Positions 28,371 through 36,132 of a stretch of 57,216 nt of DNA are shown one piece after another. Below the pieces are notes generated by a model that saw only the letters and a program-made list of their open reading frames with translations, did not search any database and had not been told where the DNA came from. A program made the translations under genes and the position numbers. The number at the start of each line of letters is the position of its first letter. The first letter of the stretch is position 1. The DNA is from Bryobacterales bacterium (GTDB lineage Bacteria > Acidobacteriota > Terriglobia > Bryobacterales > UBA6623): the NCBI GenBank assembly GCA_022823865.1, contig JAJEHF010000013.1:1-57216 (forward strand). Reading direction: 5' to 3'.

Positions 28371-29426
28371 ATGTTCCGACCCCGGTTACGCCGACGCGAC
28401 TGGGCCTTTGGCCTCGCGGCGTCATTGTTCCTTATGTCCGCACCGGCTTCAGGTATCGCAGCCGGCCCCGAAGTCGGGGAGAGCATCCCGGCTTTCGAGG
28501 CCATCGATCAGTCCGGCAACGCCCGGGACTTCGCCAGCCTGACGGGGGAGCGGGGGCTGCTGCTGCTGTTCTACCGCTCGGCGGACTGGTGACCGTTCTG
28601 CAAGGGCCAGCTCGTGCAGCTGGAACGCAAGCGCCAACAGCTTGAAGCCAGTGGCGTTAACATCGCCGCCATTAGCTACGACAAGCGGGAGGCCCTGAGC
28701 AATTTCGCGGAGCGGGCCGGAATCGGATTCCCGCTGCTCTCCGACCCCGACTCCGAGATCATCCGCGCCTTCGGGGTGCTGAACGAGGACGTTCCGGAAA
28801 CGCACCAGTTCTACGGCATCCCGCACCCGGTCGAGCTCCTGCTGCGTCCGGACCGGACCGTGGCGGAGAAGTTTCACGAGGAAAACTACAGGGATCGCTT
28901 CACTGCCGGCCGCATCTTGGTCCGCCAACTGGGTTCCGACGCGGGAGGCGCGCGGACACAGCAGCGGACATCGCACCTGAAGGTGACCAGCTGGGCCAGC
29001 GACGAGACCGTGCGCGGCGGCAATCGATTCGCCCTGGTGCTCGACATCGGCCTCAACGACAAGATGCACGTCTACGCCCCGGAGGTCGAGGGCTACATTC
29101 CCATCGCTTGGAACATGGACGAAGGCTCCGGCGTGACCCTCTACGACGCGGAGTTTCCCGAGGCGAAGACCCTGCACCTTCCGGCGATCGACGAGCGCGT
29201 GCCCGTCTACGAGGGCAAGTTCCGCCTAGTGCGCGACATCATGATCGGCCAGGCGAACGAACTCGGCGATCTGCTCGAAGACGGCGCGCTGAAGATTCGC
29301 GGCAGCCTGCGCTACCAAGCGTGCGACGACAAGGTCTGCTACCTGCCGACGACCGTGCCGCTGGAATGGACGATCCAATTCGAGCAGCACGATCGCACCC
29401 GGGTGCCGGAAGCCCTGCGCCGCTGA
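28371..29426 (+). CDS. Redoxin / DsbD-alpha fusion, probable selenoprotein (Sec at codon 74)
   Basis: 351 aa if the in-frame TGA at 28590-28592 is read as selenocysteine. The ATG at 28371 opens MFRPRLRRRDWAFGLAASLF, a Sec signal peptide. Residues about 35-190 are an AhpC/TSA-type redoxin: VGESIPAFEAIDQSGNARDF, then LLLLFYRSADW-TGA-PFCKGQL, with the TGA exactly at the first position of the CxxC-like motif that in relatives reads SADWCPYC or similar. The frame continues without another stop for 278 codons through YDKREALSNFAERAGIGFPL and FYGIPHPVELLLRPDRTVAE. Residues about 205-345 resemble the DsbD N-terminal domain, with LRYQACDDKVCYLPTTVPLE supplying a cysteine pair. A hairpin suitable as bacterial SECIS follows the TGA. 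The role would be periplasmic thiol/selenol redox exchange or peroxide reduction. The alternative is a Cys-to-stop mutation. Confidence 0.8.
28590..28627 (+). promoter_or_regulatory. Candidate bacterial SECIS hairpin after the in-frame TGA
   Basis: Directly after the TGA (28590-28592) the sequence can fold with an upper stem CCAGCT (28607-28612) against AGCTGG (28618-28623) around the 5-base loop CGTGC. A lower CGTT/AACG stem (28594-28597 with 28624-28627) lies below a 9-base bulge. The loop starts 20 bases after the TGA and has G in its second position, within the accepted spacing and loop rules for bacterial SECIS elements. A weaker competing CTGCA/TGCAG pairing exists. Confidence 0.65.
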
Positions 29427-29483
29427 GCCGGTCGCGTCGGAACTCGACGCGGCCCCATTGGCTAGGATGAAGTTGCGCCTGCA

Positions 29484-29969
29484 ATGTCGCGCGAAGGATT
29501 CACGGAACTGGAAGGCGGGCTCGAGGCAGCGGAGCTGCGCTTGGGCTGCGTCGTGTCGCGCTTCAACAGTTTCATCACGGACCGGCTGCTCGCAGGGGCG
29601 CTGGACGCGATCCGCCGTCACGGCGGCGACGCGGACAAGGTGTTCGTGGCCCGCGTGCCCGGTTCGCTAGAGTTGGCAACCGCCGCCCGGGCCTTGGCAC
29701 AGAGTGGCAATTTCGATGCCTTGATCTGCCTGGGAGCCGTGATTCGCGGGGAGACTTCGCACTACGAGCACGTGGCATCGGGGGCGGTGAGCCAGATCGC
29801 GCGCGTCGGACCAGAGACCGGCGTGCCGACCATCTTCGGCGTGCTGACCTGCGATACCGTCGAACAGGCGATGGATCGCTCCGGAGCCAAGAGCCGCAAC
29901 GCCGGGGCCGAAGCCGCCGCCTCAGCCATCGAAATGGCCCACTTGCTGAGCGCGATCCGCGCCATCTGA
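29484..29969 (+). CDS. ribH: 6,7-dimethyl-8-ribityllumazine synthase
   Basis: 161 aa, normal length. Penultimate step of riboflavin synthesis: joins the ribityl-aminouracil with dihydroxybutanone phosphate. Signatures seen are VVSRFNSFITDRLLAGAL (substrate-binding FN), VPGSLELATAARALA, LGAVIRGETSHYEHVA (with the catalytic histidine of the HYEHV type) and FGVLTCDTVEQAMDRSGAKS. ATG at 29484 starts 57 bases after the redoxin gene and the gene is followed 24 bases later by nusB, the usual ribH-nusB pairing. The protein forms cytoplasmic icosahedral or pentameric assemblies in the family. Confidence 0.96.
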   Translation: MSREGFTELEGGLEAAELRLGCVVSRFNSFITDRLLAGALDAIRRHGGDADKVFVARVPGSLELATAARALAQSGNFDALICLGAVIRGETSHYEHVASGAVSQIARVGPETGVPTIFGVLTCDTVEQAMDRSGAKSRNAGAEAAASAIEMAHLLSAIRAI

Positions 29970-29993
29970 CCGCAGCGGCCACAGCGTTACGCC

Positions 29994-30449
29994 ATGCTCT
30001 CCCGTCGCCGATCCCGCGAGTGCGCCCTGAAAATGATCTACCAGTGGGACGCTGGGGGAGCGGACCCGGACCAGGTCGTTGCGGACTTCTTCGGCCGCCT
30101 GGCGTCCGATGATCCCCAGCCGGTGGATGCCTTTGCCGAGCGGCTGTTTCGCGAGGCCACCGAAAACGTTGCGGAGCTGGACGCGATCATCGCTCGCCAC
30201 AGCGCCGACCGCTGGCAGCCGAGTCGCATCGAACCTGTGGTGCGACACCTGCTGAGACTGGCTCTGGCAGAACTGCGCGGCGGCGACACGCACCCCGCGA
30301 TCGTCATCAACGAGACCCTCGAGATCGGCAAGCGCTACGACGGCGACGCTTCGACGCGGTTCATGAACGGCATCCTGAACGGGTTCGTCGAAGCATCCGA
30401 TCCTGACAAGGCCAAGTCGCGTCCGCCCAGCGAGCAGAAGAAACCCTGA
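29994..30449 (+). CDS. nusB: Transcription antitermination factor NusB
   Basis: 151 aa all-alpha RNA-binding protein that with NusE (S10) binds boxA of rRNA operons. The sequence has the NusB pattern: SRRRSRECALKMIYQWDAGG at the start, then IEPVVRHLLRLALAEL, HPAIVINETLEIGKRYDGDA and FMNGILNGFVEA near the end. It follows ribH by 24 bases on the same strand. The C-terminal tail (DPDKAKSRPPSEQKKP) is a charged extension. Convergent with the next gene, whose stop is 21 bases away. Confidence 0.96.
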   Translation: MLSRRRSRECALKMIYQWDAGGADPDQVVADFFGRLASDDPQPVDAFAERLFREATENVAELDAIIARHSADRWQPSRIEPVVRHLLRLALAELRGGDTHPAIVINETLEIGKRYDGDASTRFMNGILNGFVEASDPDKAKSRPPSEQKKP

Positions 30450-30470
30450 CGCTCGCAACGTGGCGCCGGG

Positions 30471-30842
30471 CTATTTCGGATGCACGACCGCGAAGCCGTC
30501 GTAGCGCGTCTCCTGCGAGTGCGACGATAGCGCGGGCCAAGCCCGCTGGTGCTTGTCCGAGGCAACCCACTCCACCCGCTGCTCCTCGGTGTCAAAGCTG
30601 AGACGCACTGTGAACTCGGAGGTTGCGGGCTTGCGCATCAACAGCGCGCTCCGGAAGCCGGGCATGCTGCTCACGGCCGGGTAGAACACCTCGGCGAACG
30701 TCTTCTCGAGTTGTTCGGCCTGGCCGCTCTTGGCCGTCATCCAGATGTGCAATTCCATCGGGCCATCGATGTCGAAAACCCGCTCGGCAACTGCCGGCAG
30801 CGCCATACAGGCGGCCAGACAGATGATTGCAATTCCGCGCAT
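30471..30842 (-). CDS. Small secreted protein with ABM-like dimeric alpha/beta-barrel fold
   Basis: 123 aa from the ATG at 30842, chosen because AGGAGGGAC precedes it and a signal peptide follows directly (MRGIAIICLAACMALPAVAE). The mature part resembles the antibiotic-biosynthesis-monooxygenase-like fold: MELHIWMTAKSGQAEQLEKT, then FYPAVSSMPGFRSALLMRK and VRLSFDTEEQRVEWVASDKH. No cofactor site is evident. Proteins of this fold are often heme-degrading or quinone-forming mono-oxygenases or simply regulatory, so no function is assigned. It is 71 bases downstream of the NHL gene on the same strand and may be its operon partner. Confidence 0.7.
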   Translation of the reverse strand: MRGIAIICLAACMALPAVAERVFDIDGPMELHIWMTAKSGQAEQLEKTFAEVFYPAVSSMPGFRSALLMRKPATSEFTVRLSFDTEEQRVEWVASDKHQRAWPALSSHSQETRYDGFAVVHPK

Positions 30843-30913
30843 TTCGTCCCTCCTGCGGACAGCCGTGAATGGGCGTGCCCCGTCGCCATGATGGCACACG
30901 CGCTGCGCCGGAA

Positions 30914-31981
30914 CTAGGGGCGCACGATGCGCACCCTATGGTTCTCGCTGTCCCCGATGTAGACGTTGCCAGCTGGGTCCACGTAGACACCGTGGGGCCG
31001 CGCCAGGCCGCATTGGAGCGGATCGCCGTCCGGGCCGTCGTGGACCGTGCCGTCGCCCGCCACCGTGGAGATCGCGCCGCTTGCGGCATCGATCCGGCGA
31101 ATCGCGTGATTCTCGGTATCGGCAAGATACACCGCCAGGTCGGGGCCGACCTCGATGCCCTTCGGGCCGGCCAGGGTGGCCTCGGTTGCAGGCCCCCCAT
31201 CACCGGTGTAGCCCTTGGCGCCGGTCCCGGCGACGTGGTACAGGCGCTTCGCCTCCATGTCCAGCCGATACACCGCGTTGCCCTCGCGCAAGGCGATGTA
31301 CATGTCTCCGTCGGGGGCAAACGCTAGCGCGCGAGGACCGTTAAGGGGCGTTCCGTCCAGCGGAGCGCCGTCCGGCGTAGGCTCGCGCTCGCCAGTGCCG
31401 GCAAACGTGGTCACGGTCCCGGTGGCTAGGTCAACCCGCCGGATCCTGTGATTGCCGATGTCCGCGACATACAACGAGCCCTTTCCGTCCAGAGCGATCG
31501 AGTGCGGGCGGTTGAACGTCGCCTCCACGGCCGGGCCGCCATCCCCTGAGAACCCGCGCTCGCCAGTGCCGGCGATCGTCGTGATCGTGCCGTCACCGGC
31601 ATCGACCCGTCGGACCACCGCACTGAGCATCTCGACGAAGTACATGTTGCCGTCGTCATCGAAGCGAACTTCATACGGGTCATTGAGCTCGGCCTCGACG
31701 GCGGGTCCGCCGTCGCCGGAGTAGCCGGTCTCGCCCGTCCCGACAACCGTCGAAATCGTGCCGTTGCCCATGTCGACGCGACGGATCCGGTCAGTGTCGA
31801 TCTCGCAAACGTACAGCGCGCCGTCCGGACCCAGGGTGAGGCCATAGGGATTTCCGACCCGAGCGGCGGTCGCCTGACCGCCGTCCCCGGTCGCGCCGGA
31901 GATGCCCGTGCCGGCGAGCGTATCAGCAGTGCCCGCCAGCATTCCGGACGAGGCAACTAGGACAGCCAAGATCAGTCGCAT
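30914..31981 (-). CDS. Secreted NHL-repeat beta-propeller protein
   Basis: 355 aa with N-terminal signal MRLILAVLVASSGMLAGTAD. It is built of five to six NHL repeats, each beginning like AGTGERGFSGDGGPAVEATF followed by NRPHSIALDGKGSLYVADIG and NHRIRRVDLATGTVTT. The DGGPA/EA-L...P-G(I/L)-D-G-(L/V)Y(V/I)AD pattern is typical of the acidobacterial and planctomycete family of secreted NHL proteins. Likely a periplasmic or surface six-bladed propeller for protein or sugar binding; no catalytic residues are identifiable. Transcribed together with the small ABM-like gene downstream. Confidence 0.88.
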   Translation of the reverse strand: MRLILAVLVASSGMLAGTADTLAGTGISGATGDGGQATAARVGNPYGLTLGPDGALYVCEIDTDRIRRVDMGNGTISTVVGTGETGYSGDGGPAVEAELNDPYEVRFDDDGNMYFVEMLSAVVRRVDAGDGTITTIAGTGERGFSGDGGPAVEATFNRPHSIALDGKGSLYVADIGNHRIRRVDLATGTVTTFAGTGEREPTPDGAPLDGTPLNGPRALAFAPDGDMYIALREGNAVYRLDMEAKRLYHVAGTGAKGYTGDGGPATEATLAGPKGIEVGPDLAVYLADTENHAIRRIDAASGAISTVAGDGTVHDGPDGDPLQCGLARPHGVYVDPAGNVYIGDSENHRVRIVRP

Positions 31982-32464
31982 GCGGTTAGGATAGCCTTCT
32001 TCGGCGGCCGGGCACTCAACGACCTTGCCTGATAGTGCGCTGATGCCCAGCGCCTTGAGCGAAGGTGCCCGTCACCTCCCCGCATCGGCCAGTCGCATCG
32101 AGAGTGCTCGGCCGAGAACGCCTTGAAGCAGACCGACGGTGGCGAAGAGGCTGGAGGTGACAGATGCTTGATCTGCTGCTCCCGGTCCAGAGGATGAGCG
32201 TTGGTAGGCTGGATTGGATGCGCGGCTCGGTCATTGCTCTTGGAGGGGTCGCGAGACTCGTGTTGGTATCCGGATTGGTGGACGGCTGCTCGGTTCCGTC
32301 AGAAAGTGCTGCACAGCGGGGAATGGAGAGTTGATTGGAGGAGCTCGGGGCGGCTCTGAACGCTGCGACGAGCGAACCGATCGGTCCGATTGTTCCGACG
32401 GAGAGTCCTTGCGAAGACCTGAAGGCTAAGTCGGTTCTGGTTGAGCAATTGGGAGGCATTTGCG
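31982..32464. other. Intergenic stretch of lower G+C, no confident gene
   Basis: Divergent region between the NHL gene and the ZIP/CNB gene. A frame from ATG at 32218 reads like a lipoprotein start (VARLVLVSGLVDGC, SVPSESAAQRGMES) but ends at TGA 32332-32334. It continues in the same frame into the next gene's 5' end with low third-position G+C. I regard this as non-coding or decayed. Promoters for the two flanking genes should lie here. Confidence 0.35.
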
Positions 32465-34291
32465 GTGTTGGAACCCCTGACCCTTCTTGCGTTATCGATG
32501 GGAATTCTGAGCGCATGCTCGCTGCCGCTTGGAACACTCACGACCCTGTTCTGGCGGCCCGATGATCGCTCCGTCGGGATCCTCATGGCCTTCGGCGGCG
32601 GCGCGCTCCTCGCAGCGCTGACGCTCGATCTGGTCGCCTCTGCGCTCGCCCAGGGGCACTTCCCCTGGCTGGCGGCCGGCTGCGTGCTCGGCGGCGGGAT
32701 GTTTGTCGGACTCAACAACGTCATCAACAACCACGGGGGATTCCTGCGCAAGTCTTCGACCGTGGTGAACTACCTCCAGCGCAGGAGCCGCAAGCGCTTC
32801 CGGAAGGCGCTCGGCGAACTGGAGCGGATCGGCACATTTCGCGACCTGAAGCGCCATGACCTCGAGGAAGTGGCGTCCGCAGCCGTGTACGCCGAATTCG
32901 AGGATGGCGCGACAGTCTTCAGCGTTGGCGATCCCTCCGACTTCCTCTATGTGGTCGCGGAAGGGGAGGTGTCGACCACGGATCCGGCGCTCCCAAGTGA
33001 TCCGCCTGCGGTGCACCGCGCTGGAGGGACTCCCGGGCAGTATGCCTTCATCACCGGGTCTCCTCACACCAGGCATGCGGTCGCGACCCAGGACTCGCAG
33101 GTCTGGATGCTGCCGCGCGAGGAGTTTCAGCGGGCCTTGGCGATCTCGGCACCACTCGCCGCTGCCGTCATGAAGCTCGTTTCCGACGATTCCGTCACCC
33201 GCTATTTGAAGGAGCGCCAGAGGCTCACTGCCGAGCAAGTCGCTCGATGGCGGGAGAGCGCTCTGGCCGGCGTCACAGCGGGCGTGCTGCCGAGTGCCGT
33301 CACCATCGAGCGCAATCGCGACGAGTTCGTCCGCACGTCCGCCGGACTCCGCAGTCTTCCGATCTTCCGCGGGCTGTCACCGGCGGACTTGAGCGCCGTC
33401 GCCGACCGGCTGTTCTGCGTCCGCTATGAACGGGGCGAGACGATCTACCGCCACGGCGAGCTGGCGGACCGCCTCTACGTCGTGGCGGGCGGACAGGTGG
33501 CGTTGATTCCCCCTGCGGGCCGGGCTCTCCGGCGCCTGACCGCGGAACCGGGCCAAGCGCTCGGCGGCAGATCGTTCATCACCAATGCCCGCCGCTTCTA
33601 CAGTTCCATCGCGATCGATCCGACGGAGCTTTGGGTGCTCCGCAAGTCCGACTTCGACGCATTGATGCGGAGCAACCCGGCTATTCACGAGAAGGTCAGG
33701 GACTACCTGTCGGGGGTGGAGAACAAGGACTACTTGACGGACGTGCAGGGGTTCGCCGCGCGGGAAGTGCAGCGTTGGATCAGTCGCGCCACGCGCAGCG
33801 TCGACAGCGGTCGTCTCATGCCGTCGGTCTCGGACATGGCCGTACATGCCAATCTCCACAAGGGCGCGCCCCTCGCCATCTGGCTGGGCATCCTGCTCGA
33901 CGGCATTCCCGAATCCGCGGTCATCGGTAGTTCGCTCATTCACGGTCCGGTCAGTGCTTCCCTGATTGCCGGTCTGTTCCTGTCCAACTACCCCGAGGCG
34001 TTGTCAAGTTCGGTCGGCATGCAGCAGCAAGGGATGAGCTTTGCGAGGGTCCTATTCATGTGGACCTCGCTCATGGTGCTGACCGGCATCGGGGCGGCAC
34101 TCGGCAGCATATTCTTCGTCGGGGCCGATCCGCACGCCTTCGGCCTGGTGCAAGGAATCGCAGCCGGAGCGATGTTGACCATGATTGCGCAAACGATGGT
34201 GCCCGACGCCTATCTCAAGGCGGGCCCGGTGATCGGCATTTCGACGCTGATGGGTTTTCTCGCTGCGATCTTCTTCACGACCTTGGAGTAG
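32465..34291 (+). CDS. ZIP-family metal transporter with two inserted cyclic-nucleotide-binding-like domains
   Basis: 608 aa from GTG at 32465; GGGAGG is eight bases upstream, which decides the start over the upstream TTG at 32441. Residues about 2-88 contain three membrane helices (FGGGALLAALTLDLVASALA). A soluble region from about 120 to 405 holds two CAP-effector-like domains: ELERIGTFRDLKRHDLEEVA with YVVAEGEV, and LRSLPIFRGLSPADLSAVAD with YVVAGGQVALIPPAG. Their phosphate-binding cassettes are degenerate (PGQYAFITGSPHTRHAVAT; LGGRSFITNARRFYS lacks the usual GE and Arg). From about 464 the ZIP core returns with HKGAPLAIWLGILLDGIPES and four more helices. Inferred role: divalent-metal (Zn/Fe-like) transport gated or sensed by the soluble domains. 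Confidence 0.82.
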   Translation: MLEPLTLLALSMGILSACSLPLGTLTTLFWRPDDRSVGILMAFGGGALLAALTLDLVASALAQGHFPWLAAGCVLGGGMFVGLNNVINNHGGFLRKSSTVVNYLQRRSRKRFRKALGELERIGTFRDLKRHDLEEVASAAVYAEFEDGATVFSVGDPSDFLYVVAEGEVSTTDPALPSDPPAVHRAGGTPGQYAFITGSPHTRHAVATQDSQVWMLPREEFQRALAISAPLAAAVMKLVSDDSVTRYLKERQRLTAEQVARWRESALAGVTAGVLPSAVTIERNRDEFVRTSAGLRSLPIFRGLSPADLSAVADRLFCVRYERGETIYRHGELADRLYVVAGGQVALIPPAGRALRRLTAEPGQALGGRSFITNARRFYSSIAIDPTELWVLRKSDFDALMRSNPAIHEKVRDYLSGVENKDYLTDVQGFAAREVQRWISRATRSVDSGRLMPSVSDMAVHANLHKGAPLAIWLGILLDGIPESAVIGSSLIHGPVSASLIAGLFLSNYPEALSSSVGMQQQGMSFARVLFMWTSLMVLTGIGAALGSIFFVGADPHAFGLVQGIAAGAMLTMIAQTMVPDAYLKAGPVIGISTLMGFLAAIFFTTLE

Positions 34292-34435
34292 CCGGGCCTG
34301 CGGAGCAATCCCCCGCGGGCTCGGGACGCTCCGGCAGAGGGAGCGAAGCAACCGGTCCGGGAGACAGTTGACGGCAGTTACAGTCTCTCGGTATCCCGCA
34401 GGCGCCCAGTAACCTGCGGCTGCGAGCCGAACATG

Positions 34436-34457
34436 CCGTGCGCGGTTGGGCGCACGG
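34436..34457. terminator. Candidate bidirectional terminator hairpin
   Basis: CCGTGCGC and GCGCACGG form a perfect 8-base stem around GGTTGG, between the convergent ends of the ZIP/CNB gene and the desaturase gene. No T-run follows on either side, so efficiency as an intrinsic terminator is doubtful. Confidence 0.35.
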
Positions 34458-34461
34458 GCGC

Positions 34462-35355
34462 TTACGCGGCGGCCTTCAGGCCGGAGGCCACGTCTTTTTC
34501 CTGCTGGCCCTCCAATTCGGCCAAGCCGGGCGCGTACACCGCCTTGGCGATGCGAAGCTTTTCGAGCAGGCGGATCTGCCAGTAGGTCAGATCCAACTCG
34601 TACCAAGCCACTCCGTGCCGCGCCGAGACCGGGTTGGCATGGTGGTTGTTGTGCCAGCCCTCGCCGAACGAGATCAACGCGACCCACCATAGGTTGCGCG
34701 AATCGTCGGTGGTGCGGAACCGCCGCCTGCCCCACATGTGCGTGGCCGAGTTGACCAGCCAGGTCGCGTGCAAGCCAGCGACCACCCGCAGCGGAATCGC
34801 CCACAGCATCATCCCGACGCCGCCGACCAGCAAGATCACAACTCCGAGAACCGTCAGCGGAACCCAGTGCCAGGCGCTGAGGACCCGGTAGAACCGGTCC
34901 TTGCCCAAATCAGGCGCATACTTGTCCGCCAGGGTCGTGCTGGAATGCATCGTCTCGCCGAACAGGATCCAGCCCATGTGCGCCCAGAATCCGCCGTGCC
35001 GCGGAGTGTGGGGGTCGTGATCCGTGTCCGAGTGCTGGTGGTGGCAGCGGTGCGCGGCGACCCAGTAGATCGGACCGCCCTCCAGCGCCAGCGTGGCGCA
35101 GATCGCCAGGAAGTACTCCAATGGCTTGGGAACCTTGTAGCCGCGGTGCGTGTGCAGGCGGTGGTAGCCCATCCCGATACCCCAGCTCATCGACACCCAA
35201 TACAAGGCAACCGCCACGGCCAAGTTCGTCCAAGTAAAGAAGAACGGCGCAGCCAGCGCGCCAAGGTGGAAGAGACCCAAGGCAACCGTAGTGCCCGTGT
35301 TCAGCTTCGACCGGTCGCCGAATTCCAATGCAGGTGTCTGCGGGGTATCGTTCAC
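34462..35355 (-). CDS. Fatty-acid / acyl-CoA delta-9-type desaturase
   Basis: 297 aa from GTG at 35355 (VNDTPQTPALEFGDRSKLNT), chosen because GGAGG lies ten bases upstream; a longer frame reaches 35445 without a ribosome-binding site. Membrane di-iron enzyme introducing a cis double bond into acyl chains. The three histidine boxes are present: HRLHTHRGY near residue 65, HRCHHQHSDT near 101 and EGWHNNHHANP near 237. Hydrophobic stretches such as VALGLFHLGALAAPFFFTW and VLGVVILLVGGVGMMLWAIP flank them. Stands alone; the genes on both sides are in opposite orientation or unrelated. Confidence 0.93.
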   Translation of the reverse strand: MNDTPQTPALEFGDRSKLNTGTTVALGLFHLGALAAPFFFTWTNLAVAVALYWVSMSWGIGMGYHRLHTHRGYKVPKPLEYFLAICATLALEGGPIYWVAAHRCHHQHSDTDHDPHTPRHGGFWAHMGWILFGETMHSSTTLADKYAPDLGKDRFYRVLSAWHWVPLTVLGVVILLVGGVGMMLWAIPLRVVAGLHATWLVNSATHMWGRRRFRTTDDSRNLWWVALISFGEGWHNNHHANPVSARHGVAWYELDLTYWQIRLLEKLRIAKAVYAPGLAELEGQQEKDVASGLKAAA

Positions 35356-35591
35356 GTAGCTCTGGCCTCCAATGCTCGCCGACAGGAACCTCAGGCGCGA
35401 CGAAGCGGCAGCCGCCCCATCGGGATGCAACCTAAGAATGCCCAAGATACCAGCGTGCCGATTCGCCTTCTGTAATAGTTGGGTAACAATGAGGGTTATC
35501 GGTCACGGAGGGGCGGTGCTAGGCCCCTCAGGTCGGCGGCTGTAAGCTGTGCGTAGTGGCGGGGGGAGCGGCAAGCAGGAGCAGAGAACCG

Positions 35592-35870
35592 ATGAGCGCA
35601 GTCAAGGAAATGGGAAGCGAGCCGCCGTTGAAATGGCAGGACCTGCCGAAGGAAGGCGTGTTCGCTACGCCGCTGGTGCAGACCGAGGACACGCGCTGGG
35701 GGCGCGTACGGTTCGAGGGGACGCGCGTGCCGGTCGCCACGCTCTTCGACTATCTTGCGGACGGGCAGTCCCTAGCGGACTTCCTCGAGGCGATTCCGGC
35801 AGTCCGGCGCGAGCAAGCCGTCGCCGCGCTACGCCTTGCAAGCCGCGTCCTAGCGGGAGAGCGCGGCTGA
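35592..35870 (+). CDS. DUF433 antitoxin
   Basis: 92 aa from ATG at 35592 (AGGAG ten bases upstream). The C-terminal half is a clear DUF433 domain: RVRFEGTRVPVATLFDYLAD, then GQSLADFLEAIPAVRREQAV and AALRLASRVL, a short helical DNA-binding-like fold. The N-terminal 40 residues are an extension. DUF433 proteins are the antitoxins of modules whose toxin is a DUF5615 (PIN-like) protein. The remains of such a toxin start at the stop codon of this gene, so the antitoxin appears to be orphaned. Confidence 0.88.
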   Translation: MSAVKEMGSEPPLKWQDLPKEGVFATPLVQTEDTRWGRVRFEGTRVPVATLFDYLADGQSLADFLEAIPAVRREQAVAALRLASRVLAGERG

Positions 35871-36128
35871 AGGTGCTGCTCAACGAGGATCTGGACTACA
35901 GGCTGGCGCACTCTTTCCCCACCGGGTTCGATGTCTACTCGACGCAAAGGATGGAGTGGTCATCCGCCGCAGACGAGATTGCCCGAGCGATTTTCCGTGC
36001 TGCGAAGCCGCCCGATCCCTCGAAACGCATTCCAAAGTCACGTAGAGCTCCTTGAGAATGACGACAGAGGTTTTCGGGTCTTGGCAACTCTTCCGGATAA
36101 TCCGCTAACGTTGCCGCGCCAGGGCTAG
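35867..36128 (+). pseudogene. Remnant of DUF5615-type (PIN-like) toxin
   Basis: The first codons overlap the antitoxin stop (CTGA) and read LKVLLNEDLDYRLAHSFPTG then FDVYSTQR, matching the start of DUF5615 toxins (KVLLDENLP-RL...GHDVYTV). The expected MGWSG motif appears as KGWSG only in another frame (35931 frame), and a late motif-like GFRVLATLPDN appears further on. Frame disruption and absence of the rest of the fold indicate a dead gene. The reading ends in stops at 36055 and 36128 depending on frame. Confidence 0.6.
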
Positions 36129-36132
36129 CGAC

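Noticed and set aside
30335-30595. Minus-strand frame overlapping the nusB 3' end
   Set aside because: Arg/Ser-rich translation typical of antisense frames.
32218-32565. Second possible TGA-containing reading: lipoprotein-like start (VLVSGLVDGC) followed by TGA at 32332 and an open frame to 32565
   Set aside because: Low third-position G+C, no family resemblance and overlap with the well-supported GTG start of the ZIP/CNB gene; no motif that would place a selenocysteine here.
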